A stretch of DNA of 64,000 bases from an uncultured Bifidobacterium sp. (GTDB taxonomy: Bacteria; Actinomycetota; Actinomycetes; Actinomycetales; Bifidobacteriaceae): positions 141,011-205,010 of the forward strand of contig NZ_CAUEQY010000001.1 of the NCBI RefSeq assembly GCF_959020145.1. Direction: 5' to 3'. This document shows positions 1 through 7,142 of this stretch, piece by piece; the first letter of the stretch is position 1; each line of letters opens with the position of its first letter. The notes under the pieces were generated by a model that was given only the letters and a program-made list of their open reading frames with translations, did not search any database and had not been told where the DNA came from. Made by a program: the position numbers and the translations under genes.

Positions 1-151
1 GGACGGCAGCTGGGCATCCGCCAACCTCGGCGTGATCGTGGCGCTGCTTGTCGGCCTGTTCGGCGCGTTGGCGTTCCAGCGTGGAGACATCGCCAAGCAG
101 GAGGCCGACCTGCCGGCATCCGAAACGGCGGATGCCATCGAAGCCAAGTGA
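1..151 (+). CDS. C-terminal end of a membrane permease (partial, 5' end outside window)
   Basis: The window opens inside an open frame whose last 49 codons end at TGA 149-151. They encode one hydrophobic segment (VIVALLVGLFGALAF), then a short charged tail. This fits the last transmembrane helix and cytoplasmic tail of a transporter. The next genes deal with thiamine-precursor salvage, so an NCS1-type permease (CytX or cytosine/purine family) is a reasonable guess, but too little sequence is present to assign a family. The following gene starts 33 bases after the stop, so the two are probably co-transcribed. Confidence 0.5.
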   Translation, partial: DGSWASANLGVIVALLVGLFGALAFQRGDIAKQEADLPASETADAIEAK

Positions 152-184
152 CGAACGGTGCGATCGCACAGGAAGGAACATACG

Positions 185-745
185 ATGATCGCTGAAGATG
201 AGTGGCTGGTCGTCATCGACCGTCAGAAAGTATTCGCCGAAAGCGAATGGTCCGCTTGGGCCTGCGCCGACGGAACCTACTACGACACCAACGAAGCGTT
301 CGCAAAACTGGCCAAGGCGTTCGGCGACCGCGTGGTCTACACGCGCTACGTCGCGCCGATTCCACCAAAGGACGCCTGGGTCGACTACTTCAAGGACTGG
401 CCGCAGTTCCTGGTACCGCCGGACGACCCGATATACGACCTGACCGACGAGACCGCCGCCCTCGCCGAAGGCCATCAGGTGGTGGACCGCACCACATTCG
501 GCAAATGGGGACAACAGCTGATCGACGCGATCGGCGGAGCCAAGAAAATCACGGTCTGCGGCGTGGCCACCGACTGCTGCGTGCTCACCACCGTGCTCGC
601 CGCGGCCGATAACGGCGTGGCCGTGCGCGTTCCGGCCGACGCCTGCGCCGGCAGCACCCCGGAGAACCAGGAACTGGCGCTCAACACGATGCGCTTGTTC
701 GAACCGCTGATCACGGTAACCGACACGGCGTCGATCCTGGCATAG
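185..745 (+). CDS. Isochorismatase-like cysteine hydrolase
   Basis: This 186-residue cytoplasmic enzyme belongs to the isochorismatase/nicotinamidase-like superfamily. The catalytic triad can be read directly: Asp in VVIDRQ near the N-terminus, Lys in RTTFGKW, and nucleophilic Cys in the VCGVATDCC motif. Members cleave amides or related bonds through a Cys thioester; the substrate cannot be read from sequence. The ATG at 185 is chosen over an upstream GTG at 158 because AGGAAGGA lies about 7 bases before it. It follows a permease end and is closed by a strong terminator just before the TPP riboswitch, so uptake and hydrolysis of a small nitrogenous compound is a plausible role for the pair. 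Confidence 0.85.
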   Translation: MIAEDEWLVVIDRQKVFAESEWSAWACADGTYYDTNEAFAKLAKAFGDRVVYTRYVAPIPPKDAWVDYFKDWPQFLVPPDDPIYDLTDETAALAEGHQVVDRTTFGKWGQQLIDAIGGAKKITVCGVATDCCVLTTVLAAADNGVAVRVPADACAGSTPENQELALNTMRLFEPLITVTDTASILA

Positions 746-770
746 CCGACAGCGGCTTTCCCGCATATCG

Positions 771-831
771 ATGGGTTCCGTGTTTTCCCGAAGGCCCAGG
801 ACTTTCGGAAAAACACGGAACCCATTTTTCC
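771..831 (+). terminator. Rho-independent terminator after the cysteine hydrolase
   Basis: A long inverted repeat (ATGGGTTCCGTGTTTTCCCGAA against its complement at about 804-824) is followed by a T-run. It separates the hydrolase transcript from the riboswitch-controlled ykoE-tenA unit. Confidence 0.85.
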
Positions 832-904
832 ATTTCACGAGACTTTTGGCCGACATGTGGAATACCAGCCTGGAAACGCGCCGAACCATGTAATATCGCT
901 TGCG

Positions 905-1024
905 GACACGGGGGCCATTATGGCTGAGAGGAAGCAACCGCTTCAACCGTATGAACGTATACCGGATAATGCCGGCGCACGGACGTCTCTCTACTTCCCG
1001 TGCCTTTGCATAAGAGAAAGGCAC
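905..1024 (+). promoter_or_regulatory. TPP riboswitch with SD-sequestering expression platform
   Basis: The conserved thi-box elements are present: GGCTGAGAGG at 922-931 and CCGGATAATGCCGGCGCACGGA at 962-983, in the right order and spacing for the thiamine pyrophosphate aptamer. Just downstream, GTGCCTTT (1000-1007) pairs with AAAGGCAC (1017-1024). This hairpin covers GAGAAAGG, the only Shine-Dalgarno-like sequence before the ykoE ATG at 1033. The aptamer's 3' core GCACGG (977-982) is exactly complementary to CCGTGC (998-1003), giving a mutually exclusive anti-sequestor. Inference: bound TPP frees 998-1003, lets the hairpin form and blocks translation. The aptamer call is firm; the switching model is inferred. 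Confidence 0.92.
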
Positions 1025-1032
1025 ATACCTAT

Positions 1033-1647
1033 ATGACTGAAGAAAACCAGTCTTCCGCAGTTCGCAAACCCAACGTCAAATGGCGTGTGGTCGACATCGT
1101 CGTGGCCGCGATCGTTGCCGTCGCATCCGGCGTGATCTTCTGGGCCTGGGACTTCATCTACGCCGTCCCGACCGCCCTGTTCGACAGCCTCACCCCAGGC
1201 CTGGGCGGACTCTTCCATTTCATGTGGCTGTTCGCCGGCCCGCTCGTGGCCATCATCATCCGCAAGCCCGGCGCGGCCTTCTTCGGCGAAACCATCGCCG
1301 CGGTCATCGAAACGCTGCTGGGCAATCCATTCGGCGTGGCGCACGCACTGCTGATCGGCATGGCCCAAGGACTCGGCGCCGAAATCGGCTTCGCGGTCTT
1401 CGCATACCGCAAGTGGAACCTGCTCACCGTGACCCTGGCCGGCGCGTTGACCGGCCTATCCAATGGCCTGTACGAATGGGTCGTCACCGCCGGCTGGTCG
1501 ACACTGCAAGGCGTCGTGTTCACCGTCTGCTGCGTCATCTCCGGAGCCGTATTCGGCGGAGCGCTCATGTGGTTCGTACAAAAGGCGCTCGCCAAAACCG
1601 GTGTGCTCGACCGCTTCGAATCAGGCAAGGCCGACGTCGTGGCCTGA
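1033..1647 (+). CDS. ykoE: YkoE-like ECF transporter substrate-binding (S) component for a thiamine precursor
   Basis: This 204-residue integral membrane protein has about five or six hydrophobic segments and a short charged cytoplasmic start. Its sequence pattern (VVDIVVAAIVAVASGVIFW, YAVPT, GLGGLFHFMWLFAGP, NPFG) is that of YkoE, the S component that binds thiamine or hydroxymethylpyrimidine and works with an ECF ATPase/T module. The TPP riboswitch directly upstream supports thiamine-related uptake. The ATG at 1033 is used rather than an upstream in-frame ATG at 1000, which lies inside the riboswitch hairpin. The usual partners YkoD (ATPase) and YkoC (T component) do not follow; tenA does. 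The protein must therefore share an energising module encoded elsewhere or work alone. Confidence 0.88.
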   Translation: MTEENQSSAVRKPNVKWRVVDIVVAAIVAVASGVIFWAWDFIYAVPTALFDSLTPGLGGLFHFMWLFAGPLVAIIIRKPGAAFFGETIAAVIETLLGNPFGVAHALLIGMAQGLGAEIGFAVFAYRKWNLLTVTLAGALTGLSNGLYEWVVTAGWSTLQGVVFTVCCVISGAVFGGALMWFVQKALAKTGVLDRFESGKADVVA

Positions 1648-1726
1648 ACCACGCAACTCACAATCCAACAACAAACACAGAAAACATGCCGGCCGTCCGC
1701 CGGCGTATCCAAGAAAAGAGAAAATC

Positions 1727-2428
1727 ATGACCAACCACGTTCCAGAAGCAACGAAACCCGCCAGTGGAGACTACGCCTGGCTGGGCGCGGAAGCCGGCTC
1801 CGTCGCCGACCTCATGTACATGCTCAACACCGAGGACTGGTACGACGCCATCAACTCGCGTTTCGTCAGCGAGCTGCTTGACGACACCTTGCCGGAATCC
1901 ATCCTCAAGGCGTATCTGATCCAGGATTTCAAGTTCTATAACAACGGCATGATGGCGCGTCTCATCAAACTCGCCCCACGTCAGGAGACCAAGGACATGC
2001 TCGCGGCGCAATCGCAGTGGTTCGCCGACAACGAGGCCACCTACTTCGAGCACTTCCTCGAGGCCTATCACGTCAGCCAGGAGGAATACGACGCGACCGA
2101 ACCGACCCCGGCCAACAAGGAGTACGGCGCATACCTCGACAGCCTGTCCGACAAGAGCTGGCCGGAATTGATCACCGCGATCTGCTGCATGGAATGGCTG
2201 TACCTCGCATGGGCCAAGCGCACCGTCGACGCCGACGTCATCCAGCAGGTGCCGGCGCACAAGGGCTGGGTCGACCTGCATGAAGGCGCGCACTTCCGCA
2301 AGTGGGTCGGCGACCTCATCTCCCTGGTCAACGAATACTGCTCCATCGATGGTCCGGAAGCCGAAGTGTTCCGCACCATCGTGCATCTGGAGCGCCGCTT
2401 CTTCGACGACTCCTACCCGCAGGAGTGA
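1727..2428 (+). CDS. tenA: TenA/thiaminase II family aminopyrimidine aminohydrolase
   Basis: TenA enzymes deaminate aminomethylpyrimidine breakdown products of thiamine to HMP, feeding the thiamine pyrimidine branch. The 233-residue length is normal. Features seen include the N-terminal acidic helix around WYDAINSRFVSELLDD, the Y-x2-QDFKFYNNGM substrate-site region, and a Cys pair (ITAICCMEWLYLAW) at the position of the family's catalytic cysteine. The ATG at 1727 is preceded by AAGAAAAGAGAAAATC. The gene sits 79 bases downstream of ykoE, within the same riboswitch-controlled transcript, so transport and processing of the pyrimidine are coupled. A terminator hairpin follows at 2455. Confidence 0.88.
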   Translation: MTNHVPEATKPASGDYAWLGAEAGSVADLMYMLNTEDWYDAINSRFVSELLDDTLPESILKAYLIQDFKFYNNGMMARLIKLAPRQETKDMLAAQSQWFADNEATYFEHFLEAYHVSQEEYDATEPTPANKEYGAYLDSLSDKSWPELITAICCMEWLYLAWAKRTVDADVIQQVPAHKGWVDLHEGAHFRKWVGDLISLVNEYCSIDGPEAEVFRTIVHLERRFFDDSYPQE

Positions 2429-2454
2429 GCCTGCGATCCACGACCGCATAAGCC

Positions 2455-2504
2455 ATGAGCCGGGCGCGTACGATCGATGTCGTACGCGCCCGGCTCATTT
2501 GTTG
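2455..2504. terminator. Bidirectional hairpin between tenA and the aldo/keto reductase
   Basis: An 18-base perfect inverted repeat (ATGAGCCGGGCGCGTACG with its complement at 2481-2498) lies between two convergent genes and is followed on the plus strand by a T-rich stretch. It probably ends both transcripts. Confidence 0.8.
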
Positions 2505-2561
2505 CGGTTCCGTCCGGAGCCCGGCTTCCTCGTGCGCGACTGCCGCGCGGGGGCGGCCCGT

Positions 2562-3569
2562 CTACAGCGAGATCCCGTCGATGCGGCGGAGCTCATCGTC
2601 GCTGAACGAAGTGTTTCTAAGCGCACCGATGTTGTCGATCAGCTGCTGTGGACGGGACGCTCCGACCAGCACCGAAGCCACCATGCCGTCGTGCAGCAGC
2701 CAAGCCAGCGACATTTCGGCGAGCGTCTGTCCACGCTCGGCGGCCAGATCGTTCAGGTCGCGAATCTGCTGAAGCCGTTCCGGCGTCAACGCGCTCTGCT
2801 GCAGGAATCGTCCGTCATGTGCGATTCTGCTGTCCGCCGGAACGCCGTTCAGATACCGGTTGGTCAACAGTCCCTGGGCGAGCGGGGAGAAAGTGATGAG
2901 TCCCTTGCCAAGACGGTGCGCGGTCTCCTTGAGCCCATTGCGTTCCACGGTGCGGTCGAAGATGTTGTAACGGTTCTGGTTGATGATGAACGGCACATGC
3001 ATCTCATCCAAAATGGCGGTGGCCTTCTCGAGTGTGGGGCCATCATAATTGGACAGGCCCACATACAGCGCCTTGCCGCTGCTCACGGCCGTGGCGAGCA
3101 CGTCCATGGTCTCTTCGAGTGGTGTGGATGGGTCCATGTGGTGGTGGTAGAAGATGTCCACGTAGTCGAGGTTGAGGCGTTTGAGACTTTGGTCGAGTGA
3201 GGCGAGCAGGTATTTGCGGCTGCCGAGGTCGCCGTAGGGGCCGGTCCACATTTCGTAGCCGGCTTTGGTGCTGATGATGAGTTCGTCGCGGTGGTGGTGG
3301 AAGTATTCGTGCAGGAGTCGTCCGCAGTTTTTTTCGGCCGATCCGGGTTCGGGGCCGTAGTTGTTGGCCAGGTCGAAGTGGGTGATGCCGTTGTCGAATG
3401 CGGTGAACACGATGCGGCGCATGGTGTCGTATGGGGTGGTGTCGCCGAAGTTGTGCCAGAAGCCGAGGGATATGGCCGGCAGTTTGAGGCCGCTTTCGCC
3501 GGCATGGTTGTAGGTCATGCTGTCGTATCGGTTTGGCGATGGCGTATAGACGGTGGTCGGTTCGAGCAT
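2562..3569 (-). CDS. Aldo/keto reductase, YghZ/GAP-reductase type
   Basis: This 335-residue NADPH-dependent (beta/alpha)8 reductase has the hallmark start RYDSMTYNHAGESGLKLPA and the GFWHNFGD and HFDLANNYGPEPGSAE motifs of the E. coli YghZ (AKR14) group. That group reduces L-glyceraldehyde 3-phosphate, methylglyoxal and similar aldehydes. The active-site Asp and Tyr (FDLANNYG), the Lys (ISTKAGY) and the His (YHHHMDP) are all present. The ATG at 3569 is preceded by AAAGGAGAAAAC, better than in-frame starts further upstream. It is transcribed divergently from the glycosylase gene at 3700. The 5' part of the gene is unusually rich in A+C on its own strand compared with neighbours. Confidence 0.9.
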   Translation of the reverse strand: MLEPTTVYTPSPNRYDSMTYNHAGESGLKLPAISLGFWHNFGDTTPYDTMRRIVFTAFDNGITHFDLANNYGPEPGSAEKNCGRLLHEYFHHHRDELIISTKAGYEMWTGPYGDLGSRKYLLASLDQSLKRLNLDYVDIFYHHHMDPSTPLEETMDVLATAVSSGKALYVGLSNYDGPTLEKATAILDEMHVPFIINQNRYNIFDRTVERNGLKETAHRLGKGLITFSPLAQGLLTNRYLNGVPADSRIAHDGRFLQQSALTPERLQQIRDLNDLAAERGQTLAEMSLAWLLHDGMVASVLVGASRPQQLIDNIGALRNTSFSDDELRRIDGISL

Positions 3570-3699
3570 GTTTTCTCCTTTGAATATGCTGCTCATGTCG
3601 TATCCGCAATCAACATACACGTCCGTTTGTCGTGCCGCAACATTGCGCAATACAATAAGGCGCATCGCGGTATTCGATGCGGTGGTAGGAGAGTGGCCC

Positions 3700-4239
3700 A
3701 TGCGTGTGGAACATGGATTCGGTCCGGTTTGGGATGCCGGATCGCGCGTGTTGGTGTTGGGTTCCGTGCCAAGTCCGAAGTCGCGTGAGATGCGGTTTTA
3801 TTATGGTCATCCGCGCAATCGTTTCTGGCCGGTCATGGCGGCTGTTTTCCATGATGACGGTTGTCTGCGCGAGTGCCGGGACCCGGACCAGATTGTGGGG
3901 TTGCGTAGGGATTTCGCTTTGCGTCACCATATGGCGTTATGGGATGTGATTGAGTCGTGCGACATCGATGGAGCGAGCGATGCCAGTATCCGTAATGCGG
4001 TGCCCAATGATCTTTCCCCGATAATCATGCGATCGAAAATCGCCCATGTCTTCACCACTGGCGCGAAAGCCGCGCAACTGTACCGTAAGCTCTGCGTTCC
4101 GCTGCTTCGGGCGCATGGATTGGACGGCATGCCGATGACGCAGCTGCCATCCACCAGTCCGGCGAACGCCAAAGCCGACCTGCCCGGACTTGTCGAAGCG
4201 TACGGATGCGTCGCACGCTCCGTTTCGCAGGCGTCGTAA
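3700..4239 (+). CDS. DNA-deoxyinosine (hypoxanthine) / uracil-DNA glycosylase superfamily protein
   Basis: This 179-residue protein belongs to the uracil-DNA glycosylase superfamily, in the hypoxanthine-DNA glycosylase (family 6-like) subgroup. The N-terminal catalytic-loop pattern LGSVPSPKSREMRFYYGHPRNRFWP is diagnostic, and the C-terminal LPSTSPANA matches the second nucleic-acid-binding motif. It would remove deaminated bases and start base excision repair. The ATG at 3700 has TAGGAGAG about 7 bases upstream. It is a divergent neighbour of the aldo/keto reductase, 130 bases apart. The first 250 bases are G+T-rich on the coding strand, unlike most genes here. Confidence 0.85.
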   Translation: MRVEHGFGPVWDAGSRVLVLGSVPSPKSREMRFYYGHPRNRFWPVMAAVFHDDGCLRECRDPDQIVGLRRDFALRHHMALWDVIESCDIDGASDASIRNAVPNDLSPIIMRSKIAHVFTTGAKAAQLYRKLCVPLLRAHGLDGMPMTQLPSTSPANAKADLPGLVEAYGCVARSVSQAS

Positions 4240-4373
4240 GGCGTTTCCGACGGCTGTGGCATTGTCCGAACCCTATTTATACAATCGCGGTTGCGTTGAA
4301 ATCCGAAGCGTCCTCCACTAATCCGTCTGGAATGGACGTTTCCCGCGAAAACCAGCAAAACGGAAGGCGAAAG

Positions 4374-5756
4374 ATGGCACTGAGCGCCGCAATCATCCTT
4401 GCCGCGGGCGAAGGCACCCGCATGCGTTCCAACAAACCGAAGGTGCTGCACACCTTGGCCGGCAAAACGTTCCTGAACCGTGTCATGGACTCCGTGGCGG
4501 CCCTTGACCCCGATACGCTCGCCGTGGTGGTCCACTACCAGGCCGAACGCGTCGCCGAAGCCGCACGCTCCTACAACGAGCACGTCACCATCGTCGACCA
4601 GGACGACATCCCCGGAACCGGCCGCGCCGTGCAATGCGCGATGGCGCAGCTCACGCAGAAGGACGATCTGGACGGCGCCGTGCTGATCGCCGCATCCGAC
4701 ATGCCGCTGCTCGACACTGACACGCTCGACCAGCTGCTCGCCTTTCACGAGAAAAGCGGCAACGGCGCGACCGTGCTCACCACCATCCTCGACGATCCGA
4801 CCGGCTACGGCCGCATCATCCGCGACAGCGAAGGCAACGTGCTGCGCATCGTCGAACAAAAGGACGCCAACAGCAGCGAACTCGCCGTACGCGAAGTGAA
4901 CACCTCCGTATACGTGTTCGACGCCAAACTGCTCGCCGAAGCCATCGCCAACCTCAAATCCAACAACGCGCAGGGCGAATTCTACCTGACCGACGCGCTC
5001 GAAGCCGCCAAAGCCAACGGAGCCGTCGGCGCTTTCGCCGCCCCCGACCCGCTAAGCGTGGAAGGCGTCAACGACCGCGTGCAGCTCGCCGCGCTCGCCA
5101 AGGCGCACAACAAGCGCGTGTGCGAGCATTGGATGCGCGAAGGCGTCACCATCCTCGACCCGGACACCACGTGGATCGAGGACGACGTGCAGATCGCACG
5201 CGACGCGGTGATCCTGCCCGGCTGCTTCCTCCAAGGCCATACGGTGATCGGCGAAGCCGCCGAAGTCGGCCCGTACACCACGCTGATCGGCGCCACCATC
5301 GACGCCGAAGCGCATGTGGAACGCTCCCGCGTGCAGGAGACGCACATCGGCCGCGCCGCCAACATCGGCCCGTGGACGTATCTGCGTCCGGGCAACGAGC
5401 TCGGCGAGGGAAGCAAGGCCGGCGCGTTCGTGGAAATGAAGAAGGCGCACATCGGCAACGGCACGAAGGTGCCGCACCTGAGCTATGTCGGCGACGCCGA
5501 CCTGGGCGAGCACACCAACATCGGCGGCGGCACCATCACCGCCAACTATGACGGCGTGCACAAGCACCACACCACCATCGGATCGAACGTGCACGTCGGC
5601 GCGGGCAACCTGTTCGTCGCCCCCGTCACCGTCGGCGACGGCGTCACCACCGGAGCCGGCTCCGTGGTCCGCCACGACGTCCCGTCCGACTCCATGGTCT
5701 ATTCCGAAAACACGCAACACGTAGTAGAGGGCTGGAAGCCCGAATGGGAGCGCTGA
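4374..5756 (+). CDS. glmU: Bifunctional GlmU: GlcN-1-P acetyltransferase / GlcNAc-1-P uridylyltransferase
   Basis: GlmU makes UDP-GlcNAc for peptidoglycan. The 460-residue protein has an N-terminal Rossmann-type uridylyltransferase domain (LAAGEGTRMRSNKPKVLH at residues 8-25, then QDDIPGTGRAVQ). From about residue 255 it has a left-handed beta-helix of hexapeptide repeats, including the acetyl-CoA region GEGSKAGAFVEMK and GGGTITANYDG. The ATG at 4374 follows GGAAGGCGAAAG. The rsfS start lies 2 bases beyond the stop, so the two are probably translated from one message. Confidence 0.97.
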   Translation: MALSAAIILAAGEGTRMRSNKPKVLHTLAGKTFLNRVMDSVAALDPDTLAVVVHYQAERVAEAARSYNEHVTIVDQDDIPGTGRAVQCAMAQLTQKDDLDGAVLIAASDMPLLDTDTLDQLLAFHEKSGNGATVLTTILDDPTGYGRIIRDSEGNVLRIVEQKDANSSELAVREVNTSVYVFDAKLLAEAIANLKSNNAQGEFYLTDALEAAKANGAVGAFAAPDPLSVEGVNDRVQLAALAKAHNKRVCEHWMREGVTILDPDTTWIEDDVQIARDAVILPGCFLQGHTVIGEAAEVGPYTTLIGATIDAEAHVERSRVQETHIGRAANIGPWTYLRPGNELGEGSKAGAFVEMKKAHIGNGTKVPHLSYVGDADLGEHTNIGGGTITANYDGVHKHHTTIGSNVHVGAGNLFVAPVTVGDGVTTGAGSVVRHDVPSDSMVYSENTQHVVEGWKPEWER

Positions 5757-5758
5757 AC

Positions 5759-6166
5759 ATGCCTGCATTGCAAGATTCCATCGACGCCATCCGCATCGCC
5801 GCAGCCGCGGCCGACCGCATGAAGGCCACCGACATCGTGGCGTTCGACGTTACCGAACCATTGGCCATCACCGACGCGATGCTCATCGCCAGCGCCTCGA
5901 ACGAACGCCAGGTGCTCGCCGTCGCCGAGGAAATCGAGAAGGACCTGTACCTCAAGGCCGGCAAACGCCAGCCGCGCTCCCGCGAAGGCCTGACCGAAGG
6001 CCAGTGGGTGCTGCTCGACTACGGTGATTTCGTCATCCACGTCATGCACCAGGAATCCCGCGAATACTACCGTCTCGAACGGTTGTGGAAGGACTGCCCG
6101 AGCATCGACCTGCAGCTCGAACACGCCGAGGGCGAGCAGGAGCCGACGGTTTCCAGCGAAGCGTGA
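5759..6166 (+). CDS. rsfS: Ribosome silencing factor RsfS
   Basis: This 135-residue RsfS/Iojap protein binds ribosomal protein uL14 and blocks subunit joining during starvation. Family pattern seen: an N-terminal helix (AAAAADRMKATDIVAFDV), SNERQVLAVAEEIE, a Gly-rich turn EGLTEGQWVLLDYGDFVIHVM, and the terminal REYYRLERLWKDC. An in-frame ATG at 5744 overlapping glmU is possible; ATG 5759 is preferred because it sits just after the glmU stop with GGGAGCG in front. A terminator follows at 6184. Confidence 0.95.
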   Translation: MPALQDSIDAIRIAAAAADRMKATDIVAFDVTEPLAITDAMLIASASNERQVLAVAEEIEKDLYLKAGKRQPRSREGLTEGQWVLLDYGDFVIHVMHQESREYYRLERLWKDCPSIDLQLEHAEGEQEPTVSSEA

Positions 6167-6183
6167 TTTTTCATCCATCATCG

Positions 6184-6224
6184 AAACGTGCCTTCCCGAA
6201 AATCATGCGGAAGGCACGTTTTGG
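6184..6224 (+). terminator. Terminator after glmU-rsfS
   Basis: AACGTGCCTTCC (from 6185) pairs with GGAAGGCACGTT (6209-6220), followed by TTGG. It closes the glmU-rsfS unit. Confidence 0.75.
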
Positions 6225-6303
6225 TATGCGCCGTCCCAGCAATCCGAATACGACGGCAGACAGGCAATAAATCGGAAAGACAACCGGCAGATAGGTGAGA
6301 GGC

Positions 6304-7035
6304 ATGCCCAGAAACGTCGAACTCGACCATGATGAGACCATGACGCCACACGTGCGTTCCATCACACTGGTGCGCCACGGACGCACCGCATACAACGCGC
6401 AGCACAGGCTGCAGGGACAGATCGACATTCCGCTCGACGAAGTGGGTATGTGGCAGGTTCGCCAGACCGCGTCCGCATTGCGTGAACTGTACGTGGACCG
6501 TCATCCCGAAGCGGCATGCCAGCTGGTTGTCTGCTCCGATCTCAAACGCGCGGCCGCCACCGCACACGCGTTCGCCGACCCGCTCGGACTCGACGTGCAT
6601 CCCGACGTCCGTGTGCGAGAACGCAGCTTCGGCGATTGGGAAGGCATCGCCGTCGAAGAGCTCGCCAAACGGTTCCCCGAGGATTATCTGTCATGGGCCC
6701 AGTTCCGCGGCGGCGAGCTCAAGTATGGCGCAGAACCGAAGCAGAACGTCGGCAGGCGTGGTGTCGAGGCGTTGAACGATTGGGCGTCGAAGGCCGGCTC
6801 CGATACCGACCTGTACGTGTTCTCGCATGGCGCCTGGATCTCGCAGACGTTGCAGACGCTGCTGGGATTGAGCGAAGTGCATGGCGATTTCGCCGACATT
6901 CTGTCGATGCGCAACGCGCATTGGGTGCGGCTGGCGCCGTTGGAACTGCAGGGCGCGCTGCGGTGGCGTCTGGTCGACTACAACCATGGTCCGGCGATCG
7001 CCGACACCGAGCAGTGGGAGCATCCGCAGCTATAG
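6304..7035 (+). CDS. Histidine phosphatase (phosphoglycerate mutase-like), paralog A
   Basis: This 243-residue member of the histidine phosphatase superfamily has the phospho-acceptor motif LVRHGRTAYN, an acid/base region RERSFGDWEG, and a second His in VFSHGAWIS. The N-terminal half (RHGRTAYN...RLQGQIDIPLD..G.WQ) is nearly the same as in the gene at 8508, so the two arose by duplication. The conserved N-terminus is of the cofactor-dependent phosphatase type rather than glycolytic Gpm; substrate unknown. Start choice is uncertain: ATG 6304 has AGGTGAGAGG close upstream, ATG 6340 is an alternative. Confidence 0.85.
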   Translation: MPRNVELDHDETMTPHVRSITLVRHGRTAYNAQHRLQGQIDIPLDEVGMWQVRQTASALRELYVDRHPEAACQLVVCSDLKRAAATAHAFADPLGLDVHPDVRVRERSFGDWEGIAVEELAKRFPEDYLSWAQFRGGELKYGAEPKQNVGRRGVEALNDWASKAGSDTDLYVFSHGAWISQTLQTLLGLSEVHGDFADILSMRNAHWVRLAPLELQGALRWRLVDYNHGPAIADTEQWEHPQL

Positions 7036-7128
7036 CCGCCGACGAAAACGGGGGATGACGCGCGTCCCGTTCCCAAGTTTTTTCCAAGCTTTTCACAGAA
7101 TCGCAAGTTTTTTCAAAGCGTAATCGGC

Positions 7129-7142
7129 TACCGTCATGCTCT
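7129..7142 (+). promoter_or_regulatory. Putative promoter -10 giving a leaderless transcript
   Basis: TACCGT at 7129-7134 is followed by exactly 8 bases and then the GTG at 7143. No Shine-Dalgarno sequence exists. The same geometry is seen at leuS. No convincing -35 box was found, so confidence is limited. Confidence 0.35.
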
